Shown here: in pieces, positions 1-11,482 of the stretch
How the letters are laid out: each line of letters begins with the position of its first letter
How positions within the stretch are numbered: the stretch's first letter is position 1
Source: Polyporus tsugae
Taxonomy: Eukaryota > Basidiomycota > Agaricomycetes > Polyporales > Polyporaceae
Direction of reading: 5' to 3'
Assembly (NCBI GenBank): GCA_024305745.1
Contig: JAHRBS010000006.1
Span: forward strand, 1,118,501 to 1,182,500
DNA length: 64,000 nucleotides
The notes under the pieces: model-generated
Databases searched by the model: none
Seen by the model: only the letters and a program-made list of their open reading frames with translations
Told to the model about the DNA's origin: nothing
Program-made: the position numbers and the translations under genes

Positions 1-410
1 GATTTTGGAATTCTGAATGGTGCTCTGTACGGCATCCTGCGGTATTCTCTGGTTTTTGTTGCTTTTCCCGATGAGATCAAAGTCTAATATTACCATCGTA
101 CTGGATACGCTCGACACAAGCGCACACTGAAATCATACGCGGAATTCGTCAAATCATCGATTCCATCCATCCCCTACAGGAAGGTGCTCTTGGAATGCTG
201 CTACATACCACTCACCGTCCCTCGGGTGGTCCCCTCGTACGTAAATAGATCGCTATATGTGATTCGTCACCTCAAGCTCCACGTGCAGGGGACGGGCTCC
301 ATGGCCGGTGGGTGAACGGTACAGTGTTGTGTCGATCTCACGTAGGCCTAAAGGGATCGCCCATCAAGCAATCGCGGCATACATGAGCCAGGGACACGTT
401 TCACCGGTAG

Positions 411-417
411 TATATAA
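411..417 (+). promoter_or_regulatory. TATA box of the first small secreted-protein gene
   Basis: TATATAA lies 80 nt before the ATG at 497. The paralogue downstream has a TATA element at nearly the same distance (79 nt), which supports both the promoter and the chosen start codons. Confidence 0.6.
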
Positions 418-496
418 GGGCGCGGACTACGCTTGCTGTCTGCATCTCTCACAAGCTCTACTTCCTCGCACGACACAGTATACCGCCCAGTACACA

Positions 497-1102
497 ATGC
501 ACAGCGCTTTCTTCGCACTCGCTATCGCGTTCGGTGCTGTCAGCTCCGTAATGGGCCAGGGCAGTACGTGACCTTTCCTTCCGACAGCCTGACTGGTATC
601 ACAGACTTGGAGCATTACTGACACCGCACCCAGCTCCTCAGCTCATCTCGCCGACCGCCAACAGCGAGATTGGTCTCCATCAATTCGTCGAGTACACGCG
701 TCCTGTAAGTACTGCCATCCCTTCCCTGCTGTGGGAGTGATGATACTAATAATCCAGCCCCACAGGGCCACCTCGTCTCAGAAGACACCGTCGTCAATGT
801 CACCCTCAGCAACGCGACCTGGAGCGACTCCCTGACTCCCCGCCCCACGTTCTCTCCCGGAAACGGGCCTCAGGACATCGCTAAAGGCAACCTGAGCATC
901 AACGCGGCCGAGTGGGCCGAGGGAGCGTACAGTGAGTTTCCTTCCTGGGAGGAGCCTCCCGGCGACCAACTCAGTGCGGACCCCGATGCTGACTGATGGC
1001 GGTCTTTCTTTTCTGGCAGACTTCACGGTCACCGAGATCAGCCCCTTCAAAGGGACCATCGCAACCATCACCGTCCCCGTGACGCTCAATTACGATGCGT
1101 AG
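497..1102 (+). CDS. Small secreted protein, copy 1 (four exons)
   Basis: I read four exons. Exon 1 codes a signal peptide beginning MHSAFFALAIAFGAVSS. The later exons carry the blocks QLISPTANSEIGL...VEYTRP and VNVTLSNATW, and a final exon ending TVPVTLNYDA before TAG. Introns start GTACGT, GTAAGT and GTGAGT. The mature product is about 110 residues, has no obvious cysteines and has NxT/S sequons, so it is probably exported and glycosylated. I do not recognise a named family. A paralogue with the same exon plan lies about 2.5 kb downstream (3562-4195), so the pair arose by tandem duplication. The exact acceptor of intron 1 is uncertain by a few bases. Function unknown. Confidence 0.72.
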
Positions 1103-3476
1103 AGGCGACCCTGGACATATAGTTAGAGATCCGTAAACCTCCTTTCTTGGTGGGTGCAGTGTATGATAGCATATGTATGTTCATGGTGACACTCGGACAG
1201 GCTCCCTCGATCCGCCATTTCCGTAATGAAATTCCCAGCTACGCAATGCATTGCGCCATTCGAGGCGGCACCGATGCCAACATGTGGAACACCAGGCTCA
1301 AGTTTCATTATTCCGGACCCATGCCTTGACCGGAAACTTACCTGAGACAGTGCGGCGCATCTGAGAACATGGGTGTCTTTCCATGTCTGATAGGCAAATT
1401 CCTCTCCCCCCGTCGCCAAGTGTACAGCAAGCTTAGCATCTCGAGTTGACTCGGACTCTTTCAAAACAGCCCTAGCAGTGTAAGATTGCCTGCCATGCGC
1501 AAGAACATGACCACATAAGATATGACAATGATCTGGGAGCGGGCTATCTGGTCACAGCTGTGTGCATTTCTGGGATACACTTGAACATCATTACCTGGAC
1601 TCGGGCCCGCGTCGGGTTCCTTCTCTCAACCGTTGGCAGAGGCGTTTAGTACATACCGCCCAGCGCCTGAACACGGCAACGCGGCCCGAGGCGTTTTCAA
1701 CGTGTCTCTGCTGACAACAGTCGTCGGGGCCGTCAGCGCTCCTTGCCTTCGACCTCTTTCTTGCCCAAATCTTTCACCAATACAAGGCCGTTCAGCGATG
1801 ATTAAGTGTCTACCACCTTCAAGCCTCAAAGATTCAAGGCTGAAACAAACAAAGCTGAGTCTTTGAAAGGGCCGGCACGAGTCAACATACTGTGACGGAC
1901 TTCCGGAGAATATGCCTTGCGAACACCAACTGCCGTCGGGCCTCTTCAGGCTTATTATCCTCCCCGGTGTGGGTCAGCGACACCTGATTGAAGATCCGGA
2001 GTAATGATGTAGACTCCACGAGGTAGAACTTACTCCATGAAGTCCGCCCGTACGGCTATTGGAGGTACGTCATCACTGCGTTCACGTTCATTGAGAGCAT
2101 ACATATATCCTCTCAAGAAAGAAAGATGGAAGCCGACCTATCTTCTAGAGGACTAGGATATCGGTATCATTCCGGGTCCGTACGTCAAATACCAACGTGT
2201 CATGCTATGCTGTTCAGCCTGTTCTGCACCCCCGCACCCGATCCTAGGCTGACGAACTTGGCGTCCAGGCTTGCCGTGGTGTCGAAACCTGTTGAACGTT
2301 GTCACGCCCAGCAGCGCGATTTTCAGTGTCCTGCTCAGGCCTACCCCACAGCTCCCGAGACGATCCTCAATTGCGGGGAGCGACGTGAACATATGCGCAT
2401 TGCGAGGACGTCTTCAGGGAGAGAGATTGCTGTGAGTCGTTTTGTTTACCGGTCTGCACGATGTCACGGTGTTGAAGTGGTTTGGGATGTACCCGGAAGG
2501 TCTCGACGTCGTAGAGTACGAAGCCCGCATCAAGGCGGTGATTTCCGACACTAGCTACTCAATCCACCTGAACTACGACATCGAATACATCTCGTGGTGA
2601 CTTGCCTTGTTCTGTCAAGGAACAACATGAAGTTGGGTCCGATTCCGTACTCAGACGGGTAGCGGCTTACGTCATTGGACTCACACTGCGCTGTATGCGG
2701 GCCAGATATGCTGCTCGGTTGCGCTCACAGAAGGTATGGAAGTTCCTCTGCGCCCCTTACGGACCCATTCACGACTAGACTTCGACGCTCAACATGAACA
2801 TGAAGAGCCGATGTTCGCATTTGTCGGACGACACCTCGGACGACGCCTCCGTCAAGCCATGCTTCTCGCATCGGATCGTGATGGCAGCAAATAGCATGGC
2901 TCCAGTATCTGGGCCGACGGCACGCTCGTGCGCTACTTCTCAAAGGGTTGTCGCCCCCAGTTATCGTCGCGTCATATGGAAGGTGCAGAGGCCCTTAGAT
3001 GAGTCGCATAAGCCCTCCGCTCGGTTCACAGCCACGGTTACAAACAAACCGGTACTCCAAGAAGACGGATAGCCACCGTAGAGTACCTGGTGGCGGTGTG
3101 TGCTATTTTGCAAATTGCGGTACAGTTGCACTTCTGTTCGCCGCAGCGGGCTGCCATCGCCGTTCTGTGTTCGCAGCGTTGACATGTGCTAACCTTCGAT
3201 TCTCATAGAAACTCCCGTTCCTGTAGGACCTGTACTCGAAGCCGAAGAGACAAGGGCTAATGGATCATTGCTCTAGCAAAATTAAGTATGATCGCATCAC
3301 TCGACTTCAAAGGCGGGCATGCGAGGCCTTCTACTCAACGGCTGATCCGCGCCGTGGCAGCGAAGGCGTTAAGGACAGGTGTGCTGCCTAAGTTTAGGCT
3401 CAAATCACTCACAACGGAGGTTACACACCCGGCCGCAGCAGAGATCCATACGTAAATCAAGGCGACGGCCGCTAGG
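1103..3476. other. Spacer between the secreted-protein paralogues, with coding-like debris
   Basis: No intact gene is seen across 2.4 kb. On the + strand, about 2236-2600 has coding-like stretches: a frame with DPRLTNLASRLAVVSKPVE, a second with GERREHMRIARTSS, and a third at about 2457-2600 ending in a TGA stop that contains VLKWFGMYPEGLDVVEYEAR. These lie in different frames without convincing splice sites, so they look like remains of a decayed gene. The family is not recognised. About 2780-2960 may hold further debris. Confidence 0.35.
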
Positions 3477-3483
3477 TATAAAA
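3477..3483 (+). promoter_or_regulatory. TATA box of the second small secreted-protein gene
   Basis: TATAAAA lies 79 nt before the ATG at 3562 and mirrors the spacing of copy 1. Confidence 0.6.
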
Positions 3484-3561
3484 GGATCATCAGTCCCCTT
3501 CTTCTCCAAGTTCCTGGCTCCACTAGTCCGTCCACCCACGAACTTCATTCACGTCGATAGC

Positions 3562-4195
3562 ATGATGCGTTTCTTCCTCCTCGCATTCGCTGCTGCAGGC
3601 TTTGCCAGTGCTGGTGAGCCATCCACGCGCCGTCGCACTTCACGCACCGTCCACTGAACGTCTCGTTACTTTCTTTTGCAGCCCACGCTCAGCTCATCTC
3701 ACCCTCCCCCGCCAGCGGCATCGGCCTGAACCCCCTCGTGCAGTACACCCGGCCAGTGAGTTCCCGTTTACTGCCTGGATTACACCGACCACAAAAGTTG
3801 ATACTGATCGTGGATACTGTGACTGCGTCGACGTTGCTTCACTAGGGCCGGTCGAGCTTTGACTCCTCGTTCATCAACGTCACGCTCAGCAATGCAACGT
3901 TCAGCGCGCCGCTCACGCCGACACCACTGTTCTCCAGCAATGACACCGAGACCGCGGAGGGCCGCATCGACGTCGACCTGAACGTGTTCAAAGAGGGCAA
4001 CTACAGTCAGTATCTCAACTCTCGGTCTGGGGTTCCCTCTTTCTGGATGCCCCCTGCGCCCTGCGCAGAGCGTCATGCCGAACGGTTGCTGACGATGTGT
4101 CCTTGACAGACTTCAACGTCGTGGAGACCGATCCCGGAAGTGGTAGTATCCTTTCCTCTACGAGCTACTTCGTGACGCTCATCTACGACATTTGA
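3562..4195 (+). CDS. Small secreted protein, copy 2 (four exons)
   Basis: Exon 1 codes a signal peptide MMRFFLLAFAAAGFASA and ends at a GTGAGC donor. Exon 2 gives HAQLISPSPASGIGL...VQYTRP, exon 3 gives SFINVTLSNATFSAPLTPTP, and the last exon ends SYFVTLIYDI before TGA. Exon boundaries fall at the same places as in copy 1, and the shared blocks (QLISP, YTRP, VTLSNAT) show they are paralogues. The middle of exon 3 has diverged strongly while the flanking blocks are kept. This is expected for a secreted, fast-evolving protein. Product about 130 residues before signal cleavage. Function unknown; the signal peptide indicates export. Confidence 0.75.
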
Positions 4196-5176
4196 GCTCT
4201 GCTAAAGCATAGTCTACCTGCTGTACATGCAAGCTAATACATCGCCTTTTTACTTGGTGTTTCGGCGGTGTTTCCTGGCCCGGGCGAAAGAGTCCGTACA
4301 TTCCCCAGGGGCGCCTTTCAACTCATACAACGCATGTATGTGCCTAAAGCGATAGGTAATCGAAGGTCAGTAAGCGTTTTGGTGGCTTTGCCGTTATGGT
4401 GTGGTTGCTGGAGGTCCAGGAGCACACTCACGGGCACTCGACGAGTCGTACATAGTCTATTCACGCTATACTCGGGCAGGGCGGAAAGCTATGGTATTGG
4501 GCGCGCGCTACGGGAGCTGCGCGGGACCACCGAGACCGCGTCGCCACCGCTCTCTCGCGCGACCGGTGGGCCGAGCTCAAGCCGGCGGAAGGCGAATGTA
4601 CCTACTATATGAGACATAGCTAAAAAGAAACTATAAAGGGATAGCGGAAGGGTGGGTGAAAAAGGAAAGCTCGACACTGAGTACGAGCCCCCGTGGGCGA
4701 GAGGACGAGAGCTCGGGGTACAGGACCTCTGGACTGTATACTAGCGTAAGACAAAGCATTCTTTGTTGAGCGGAGAGAGGGGCGCGCGAGTAACGCTGCA
4801 TAGACCCTGGATAACAAACATTATCCAAAACAACTCGCACGTCGCCCTCGGACTCCGCGGACACTGGCACACGGGTGATACGATCACGTGGAATCTGTCT
4901 CGGCACGTCGCGACGGGGTTGTGGGCGTCTCTTGTTTCTTCTCTTCCTCTTCCTCTTCCTCCTTTCCCCCCCTCCCTCCTAGGGCTCTTGACAACCACCA
5001 TCTCCCGTTACCCACAACAACGTCGGCGAAAACCTCGGAGACCTGCATTTTCTTGGAAGTGACCATCCCAGAGGCGGACGCGCCCACCACCTTTTGAGCG
5101 TTTCCCAGTGTCACTTGTACAATCACCCGTCTCTTCAACCATCCTTTCCCTGAAGCGCCACTCTGATTAATCAACC
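4196..5176. other. Intergenic region, pyrimidine-rich before MYND gene A
   Basis: No gene recognised. A C/T-rich run at about 4930-4985 lies roughly 200 nt upstream of MYND gene A and may be part of its promoter, as is common in fungal promoters. No good TATA box was found near the start. Confidence 0.4.
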
Positions 5177-6656
5177 ATGGAGTGGACTCTGAACCGACCC
5201 GAAACCCTCCAGATCCTCAATTGCATGGGCGTCGAGCTGCCAGTCGAAACAAAGCTCACCGACGACATCCTCGACAAACGACTCCGCGATGCCCTCAACG
5301 CCGCGCAGTACAAAGACCATCTTCCATCTCCACTCAGTCTTCCCGATCTTCCTCCTTGGTCTATGCCGAAAGGCAATGGGGGGAGGTCGCTGTTTCAAGC
5401 GGTCCAGCGGGGCAGCATTCACGAGTCGCGCCAGATTTACGCGAAGAAGTTGGCGGGCGGGAGTGCCGTCCCGGAGCTGTTCGTCGATCCGTTCACAGAC
5501 CTGCGCCAGACGATGATGGGCGTTGGGAAGTGGCTCGACCAGGATTTGAGGTGGTGTGTGCTGCAGGACAGGGAGAAGGAGCACTGTGCGGTCAACATGA
5601 GGGTGCGTGGCTTGCCTGTTCCATGTTTAAGGCATCGGCCAACGTGAGGCCATCCATCCGCCGACACCATCTCTCCCTCGTTTTCGCTCCGGCAGATACT
5701 CAATGTGCTGGAAATCAACGATAAAACTCCTGCCCTAGTTGTCTTGTATCACGCCTTTGACAAGTCTACCGCCAAGAGTGGTGCAGACTGGTTGAAGGAC
5801 CAGATAGCCACCAATCCGCCAGAGATTGGCAAGGTCATCCTCAACGTCAATGCCACTCCCCTTGAGCAACGACTTCTGCTGAAACTCTTGAAGCTGAACG
5901 CCTCCATGGTCCCCTCCGACTATGAAGTCGAACGGCGGCCTGGCGAGCAGTCTTTCAAAGTCTCCGTCCTCCTCCCCATCGGACCGCTCGAGTACACCGC
6001 GCTCTCGAAGCTGAACGCCAACCAGGGGTGCGCCATGTGTGGCAAACGCGCTGCGAGCCGCTGCGCCAGCTGCCATTCCATCTCCTATTGCGGCCAAGGT
6101 GCGTCAACCCCACGCTCTCGCGTCCTACAATACGGCAATCCTAACGCTAATGGTCGACGTCGCAGCGTGCCAGCGCGCCGACTGGCCGGAGCACAAGGTC
6201 GCCTGCCGCTCCCTCAAGGGCGGCACCTGGCACACCATCCGCCTGCGCGCGTCCATGCCCGGCATGGAGGGCATGTACATGGCGCACATCAACAACCACA
6301 CGTCGACCTCGCTCGGGCTTGAGCGCGGCACCACTGTCCAGCCCGCCCCCGACGAGTCGACCCCGCCACCCCCCAACATTTATGGGGACCGGCCGTTCCT
6401 CGTGAAGCTCCAGATCGGGCTAGGGGGCGTCGGACAAGGCGCTGACATGATGTTGTACGACCGGAAGAGGACGGCCCAGGCTTTCGTGCTCCTCGAGGAC
6501 GACGCGTGGACGTTCGCGGAGCTCGTGAAGGAGATGGAGGGCCCGCGTGGCGGGCATGGCGGGTTGAAGATGTACAGGTGGGCGAGAAGGGTGGGCGATT
6601 GGGAGATGAGCGTGTGTCTGGACCGCGCGCCGGGGGCGGCGGAGACGAGGTGGTGA
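5177..6656 (+). CDS. MYND zinc-finger protein, copy A (intact)
   Basis: Three exons (5177-5602, 5696-6098, 6166-6656) splice in phases 0 and 1 to about 439 residues. Residues 1-142 form a conserved N-terminal domain beginning MEWTLNRPETLQILNCMGVE. Exon 2 opens ILNVLEINDKTPALVVLY and ends in the first half of a MYND finger (CAMCG...RCASC...SYC). Exon 3 completes it with CQRADWPEHKVAC, so all Cys/His ligands are present (C-x2-C-x7-C-x2-C-x5-C-x3-C-x7-H-x3-C). The C-terminus keeps the family blocks GPRGG, KMYRWARR and VCLDR before the stop. MYND fingers usually bind proline-rich partners. The flanking domains are not ones I can name. Closest sister in the window is the decayed copy F (35629-36947). 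Confidence 0.9.
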
Positions 6657-6881
6657 GCGTGAGTCTCGGGACAGTGTGTTTTGTACGATTTTCTTGGTTA
6701 CAGCCCGATGGAACGACAATGGATTTCAGGTGAACTATTCATTGTCGAACGGCATGGCATCCCGAGCCATGGCTCGCCTTGCTGGAACGGAACGGAGGAG
6801 CATGCGATTCGGGGCTACTTACACGGAGAAATTCAAACAGAGAGGGGCGAAACCCATCGCGCTGGATGGGATCGGGCGGTG

Positions 6882-9041
6882 TCACGAGTTATTGGCCCCT
6901 TCGCCCACGAGACGTTCCGCTCGAGGTCTCCGCGGCTCGATCACGTACTTGTACCCTTGAACATGCCTGGCTCCGCACCCTCTCAGCGACGTTGCAATTA
7001 CGGGGGATGAAGAACGCTGTAGTACGCACGATATCATGTCGTCTGTGGCTCTGTATTTTAGCTTCAAGGGCACCCCGTGCTTGTCTAACGGTGGTCGAAT
7101 ATTGAAGACGTGCAGAATGGATGCGCAGGAGATTAGCAAGGACGCCTCTGCGAAGTGGCGGCCTGGACAGATCCTGAGCAGGGCGTTGTCAGCTCTTCAC
7201 GCACGACATTTCGATATTATATGCGATGCCATACTGACCTCCGGCCGAAGCCAAAGATGTACTCCGCCGGGTCTCGTGCCGGAGGCTTGTCCCCCGCAGG
7301 GAGAAAGCGCTCGGGAAGGAACGATTCTGGGTCGGGATAGTCCCTCTCATCTCTGGACATGGCCCTGTGCGCGACTGGGTTAAAGATACTGCGCACTGCA
7401 GACCGAGCTTACGCACGCACCACATGTTCTGGTTGATTATGGCGCCGGCAGGGATATGGTACCCGTTGTACACGTCGTCTGCCACGGAAGCGTGCGCGAG
7501 TCCCAGCGGGGTGATGATATGCCATCGCTGAGTCTCCTTGAGGATCTGCCGGAGGTAGAGGAGGGAGTCGAGGTCAGAGAACTCGGGCAGTCGGTCGGGT
7601 CCCACGACAGCGTCGAGTTCTTGCTGGGCTTTCTTTTGTGCTTCGGGGTGCATGGCCATGGCGAGGAAGAACGCCTCCATGGTCGCATTGGACTAGATGC
7701 GCGGGTGGAGCAGAATAAGCATAGGCGGTAAAGAGCGAGCGCAGACGACAGAGGCGGGTACATACCGTTTCGACGCTGGCTGGAGTGGCAGATTCCTGTT
7801 CGGTAAGAAGTACAAATTTCAAAAAACAATAGCCGCATACATACCCATGAAGGAGGTCGCCGGGACGTATTGGCACATTTCCTGCATCTCCGACATACGC
7901 GCATCCTCTGCATTGGCATCCGCGAGGATACGAGTCACCATCGAATCCCTGATGACACCATTGTCCTGCCAATGTGGAGGAACCGGTCTCAGTACCTTTC
8001 CTCATGCATGGGGCTCAAAAAACGGTACTTAGGTCTCACCGTGGCGGTTGTCGCCAGCATGTATAGCTTCGCGTTGACAGCCTCCATCTCTCCCCTCTTC
8101 TCCGCCACCTCCCGGTTGACTCGCAGCCCTGGCAGCCAGGAAGGGAGCCGGCTCAAAAATGGGAACACTTGCATCACCTGTGCGCTCGAATGCAGCAACG
8201 GTTCGGCAATCGTCGCAGCTCTCTGGGCCATATTGAAGTATTCGCGGTCGCTTTCGCCCCCGGCGAGCTCGATGCCGTACGCGACGCGCATGCCCGCCTC
8301 CGTGATCGCCCTGGGTGCACTGTTGGAACATTATTGCGCGCGAAAAGGGGAAGCTGAGGTACGCACAGATTCAGGTGTGCGAGGAAGTCCTCGGGAGATT
8401 GCAACAGGCGGCGGAGGAGCCTTCGTGCGGATTTTAGTTGGGTGGGTTGCCATTGCGCGATGGCCTCTGGGCCCAACGTCTGGTGGAACGCGCGGCGGTG
8501 TTGACGCCATTTCTTCCCGTACGGCGTGAACACGAAGTACTTGTCCAAGCCGAGACTGGTCAGGGGCAGGTGATTCATGGTCATCAGGAAGGGTTTCGAA
8601 AACGGATCAGAGAGACGTCGACGCGTACAGCTTGGCCATGACCAGGTCCGGGCGATTAGAGAAGTTTGCGGACTTCTTGTCGAGCAAGTCGACAGAATGG
8701 TGAAGCGAGTTAAGAGTGATGACGGGCTGTCCTAGGACATCGAAGTAGATGATATCGCCTGATGAGGGCACGATTAGCATCGTAATAGCATGCTTGCTGG
8801 CACGACACGCGTTGGGCTACGTACCATATTTCTTAGACAGTGCGAGCCACGAAGGGCGGAAGCTTGAGCGCGGTATATCGAGAGCGTTCCCGAGTACAGC
8901 AAGCGGCCGAGGACCTGGGGGCAACCGACGAGCTCCCCTGCGCTGAATAATGCCCTTGAACAATATAGCGGAGATGGCAGCGACAGCGACCCATACTATC
9001 CACGAGCTGCCTGATGCCACTCTATTGGTATCAGTGGCCAT
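6882..9041 (-). CDS. Cytochrome P450 monooxygenase (multi-exon)
   Basis: The start at 9041 (MATDTNRV) leads into one N-terminal membrane anchor (WVAVAAISAILF) and the proline hinge LPPGPRP, as in ER-anchored fungal P450s. Then follow helix-C WRQHRRAFHQ, an I-helix block ASVETSNATMEAFF, the K-helix ExxR as KETQR, the PERF block FLPERF, and the haem-binding loop FGFGRRICPGRHFAE, which is split by an intron around 7240. About ten exons are needed, all with GT-AG introns. The I-helix has Ser where Gly is usual (A-G-x-E/D-T-S/T). About 20 residues after DDMISC do not align with the usual ending, but an I-E-P-R motif follows, so a small insertion or an extra intron is possible there. Substrate cannot be told. 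Confidence 0.85.
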
Positions 9042-9707
9042 GGTGAGCGGAGGAAGAAAGGTGAACGTTGAGCCTACACACGACAGCGTGGATACATATA
9101 TGCGATGTTCGAGGATCCTTATAGGCTGACCTGGGAGTGGCCATATACGTCTTGTAGCAAGCTTCAGGGCAGGCACTGCAAAGAAATCAACTTTTCCGCA
9201 GTGCTAGTGAGGGAAGATTAGTCTTTGAAATTGAAAACGTGCCCTTCCTTGGGGACAAGAGGCGGCGTAAGTACTAAGTTAGCTGGCTTAGATTGGCGCC
9301 TTTCCAAAGCCCGGCGCTCCACCATTCAGGCGCCTATCTGAAATGCTAAGCGAACCATTTGGAGCTCAGGTAGGCCCAGTTCAGATTCCACACCTATCAC
9401 GTGATAATCACGTGCTGAGCAAGGTCTCTTTTTCCTTCCGTTCGCCCATCCCCAGGCCGATAAACCTGCGCGATGTCGCGGAGGTGGTATCGGGACCATC
9501 CTGGCAAAATCTGAAGTCAATTTGAGCCCAGGGGAGGGAGGGACGAAGGGCAGAGGAGCAGCGGAAACGTCTCGTCACGCTGTCACAAGGTGTGGAATCT
9601 GAACTGGGCCGGCCTACCTTACTTACCTTTCCTCCTCTGAACGAGGACTACGAGTCTGCCCGCAACTTACCTTAGTGTCTCTGTAATATCGTGTTCGTCT
9701 GTTTGCC

Positions 9708-11196
9708 ATGCTTGGACCACTCACCCGCGCGGAAAAGATCCGCATTCTCAACACTCTAGGCGTCGACATCCCCTCGGACACCAAACTCCTGAACAGCATC
9801 CTGGAGAAACGTCTGTGCGACGCGCTCGACGCGGCCCAGTACAAGGACCGTCTCCCTGTGTCGCTGGACCTCAAGGCGCTGCGTCCATGGCCGACGGTCG
9901 AGTCGGGCGAAGGAAGGACTACTGGCACCCGTCGGCCGCTCACCAAGGCAGTCCAGAGGCTCGTCCTTGATGACGCACGCCAGGCTGGTCCGAGCCTGCC
10001 CGCTGCGGAGAGCGAGGAGGCGATGGCATTTGGGAACCCGTTTGAGGACTTGCGTAGGACGATGAGGGCCATCGCGAGGGTTTTGGACAAGGGCGGGCGG
10101 TGGTGCTTGCTTCGGGATGAGGATAAGAGTGGGATTATGCTTCGGGTGCGCCGCGTGTCGTCTCATCTTTACATCACCACCAGCCGCTCATACATGCGCT
10201 TGCGTGTATACGTATACGGCCCAACGTCGGCAGTTCGTCGCGATCCTGGAGGCCAACAAGAACCTGCCCGTCTTCGTGGTGCTCTATCGGGCGGCCGACC
10301 AGGGAACGCAGAGGTCCACTGAGAATTGGGTGCTTGAGCAGTTGAAGACGGACCTGCCCAGCTCCGATCCGGCCTTGTTCAACATGTCCGCGTCGTCCCT
10401 CGAACAGAAGATGATCCTCAAGATCCTCAAGCAGAACGCGCCGCTCGTACCCACAGACTACGAGGTAACGAGGCAGCCCCTCGAAGAGCAGTTCAAGGTA
10501 TCTGTACTCATCCCCGTGGGACCGCTCGAATACGAAGCGTTGTCGAAGCTGAACAACAATATGGGATGCTCTGTATGCGGCAGAATGGGAGGGTATCGGT
10601 GCAAAGACTGCCAGTCGGTCTCATACTGCAGTCCCGGTGCGTTGCGATCTCGTTCCTCTCCCCTCCTCACCCCCTGTCTCGGTATGGTAATATGTATTGT
10701 AACAGAGTGCCAGCGCACCGACTGGTCTGACCACAAGGCAGTCTGCCGCTCGCTCAAAGACGCGACGTGGCGCACCGTCCGCCTCAGCGCCGCCTCGCCT
10801 GGTATGGAGAACACGACGCTCACCCTGCTCAACCGGCACACGAGCATGTCGCTCCCTGGAGCTCGAGGCTCCAGCCCGATGACGAAGCAGTTCGTCCTCA
10901 GCGACAGGCTCGTGCACGCCGATGCCTATGGCGGCGGGCTGTTCCTCGCGAAGATGCAGCTCCAGACGGCCGCACCGCGGGGGCGGGGCCACATCTTGAT
11001 CTACGACCGGCGGATGACGTTCGTTGCATTCCTTAGGGAGGACAAGGACCGCGAGGCGTTCAGGGAGTTCGTGGAGGAATTAAAAGGGCCGCGGGGATAT
11101 ATGGGCGTCAGGATGCATCGGTGGGTAAAGCGGACGGGCGATTGGGAGCTGAGCGTGTGCTTGGACAGGGAGCCGGCGACGGACGTGAAGTGGTGA
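9708..11196 (+). CDS. MYND zinc-finger protein, copy B (intact)
   Basis: Exons 9708-10145, 10234-10636 and 10706-11196 give about 443 residues. Exon 2 is 403 nt, exactly as in copies A and C, and intron phases agree. The N-terminus MLGPLTRAEKIRILNTLGVD is closest to the decayed copy G (50901-52393), defining the B/G sub-family. The MYND finger is complete: CSVCG...RCKDC...SYC, then CQRTDWSDHKAVC across the second intron. The C-terminal blocks LIYDRRMTFVAF, KGPRGYMGVRMHRWVKRTG and SVCLDREP match the other copies. Gene-specific function unknown. Confidence 0.9.
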
Positions 11197-11482
11197 TCTC
11201 GCTCGGGAGAAGAACGGACTCTTCTGGTATCTGTACTTGTATATATTCTGTAAATGTGTGCTGCGATAGTATTGTATAGCCGATCTTCAAGTTGGATACA
11301 CTATGAATTTGTTGTACGTCGAGGAGGGTATATGAAGCACGAAAGCGGAAGCTAGAGAGTATAGGGCAAATCAGTCTCAAGCCTGAACGCGAAGGGAAGA
11401 CAAAGCACGCACCGAATACCTACACTGTCCACAAGCTGCCTCAGGGCGAATTCCGTTCGGTTTGTAAGGAGGCTTCACTGGT

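Noticed and set aside
6882..11196. A secondary-metabolite cluster around the P450
   Set aside because: No synthase, transferase, transporter or cluster regulator neighbours it; the adjacent genes belong to the MYND array.
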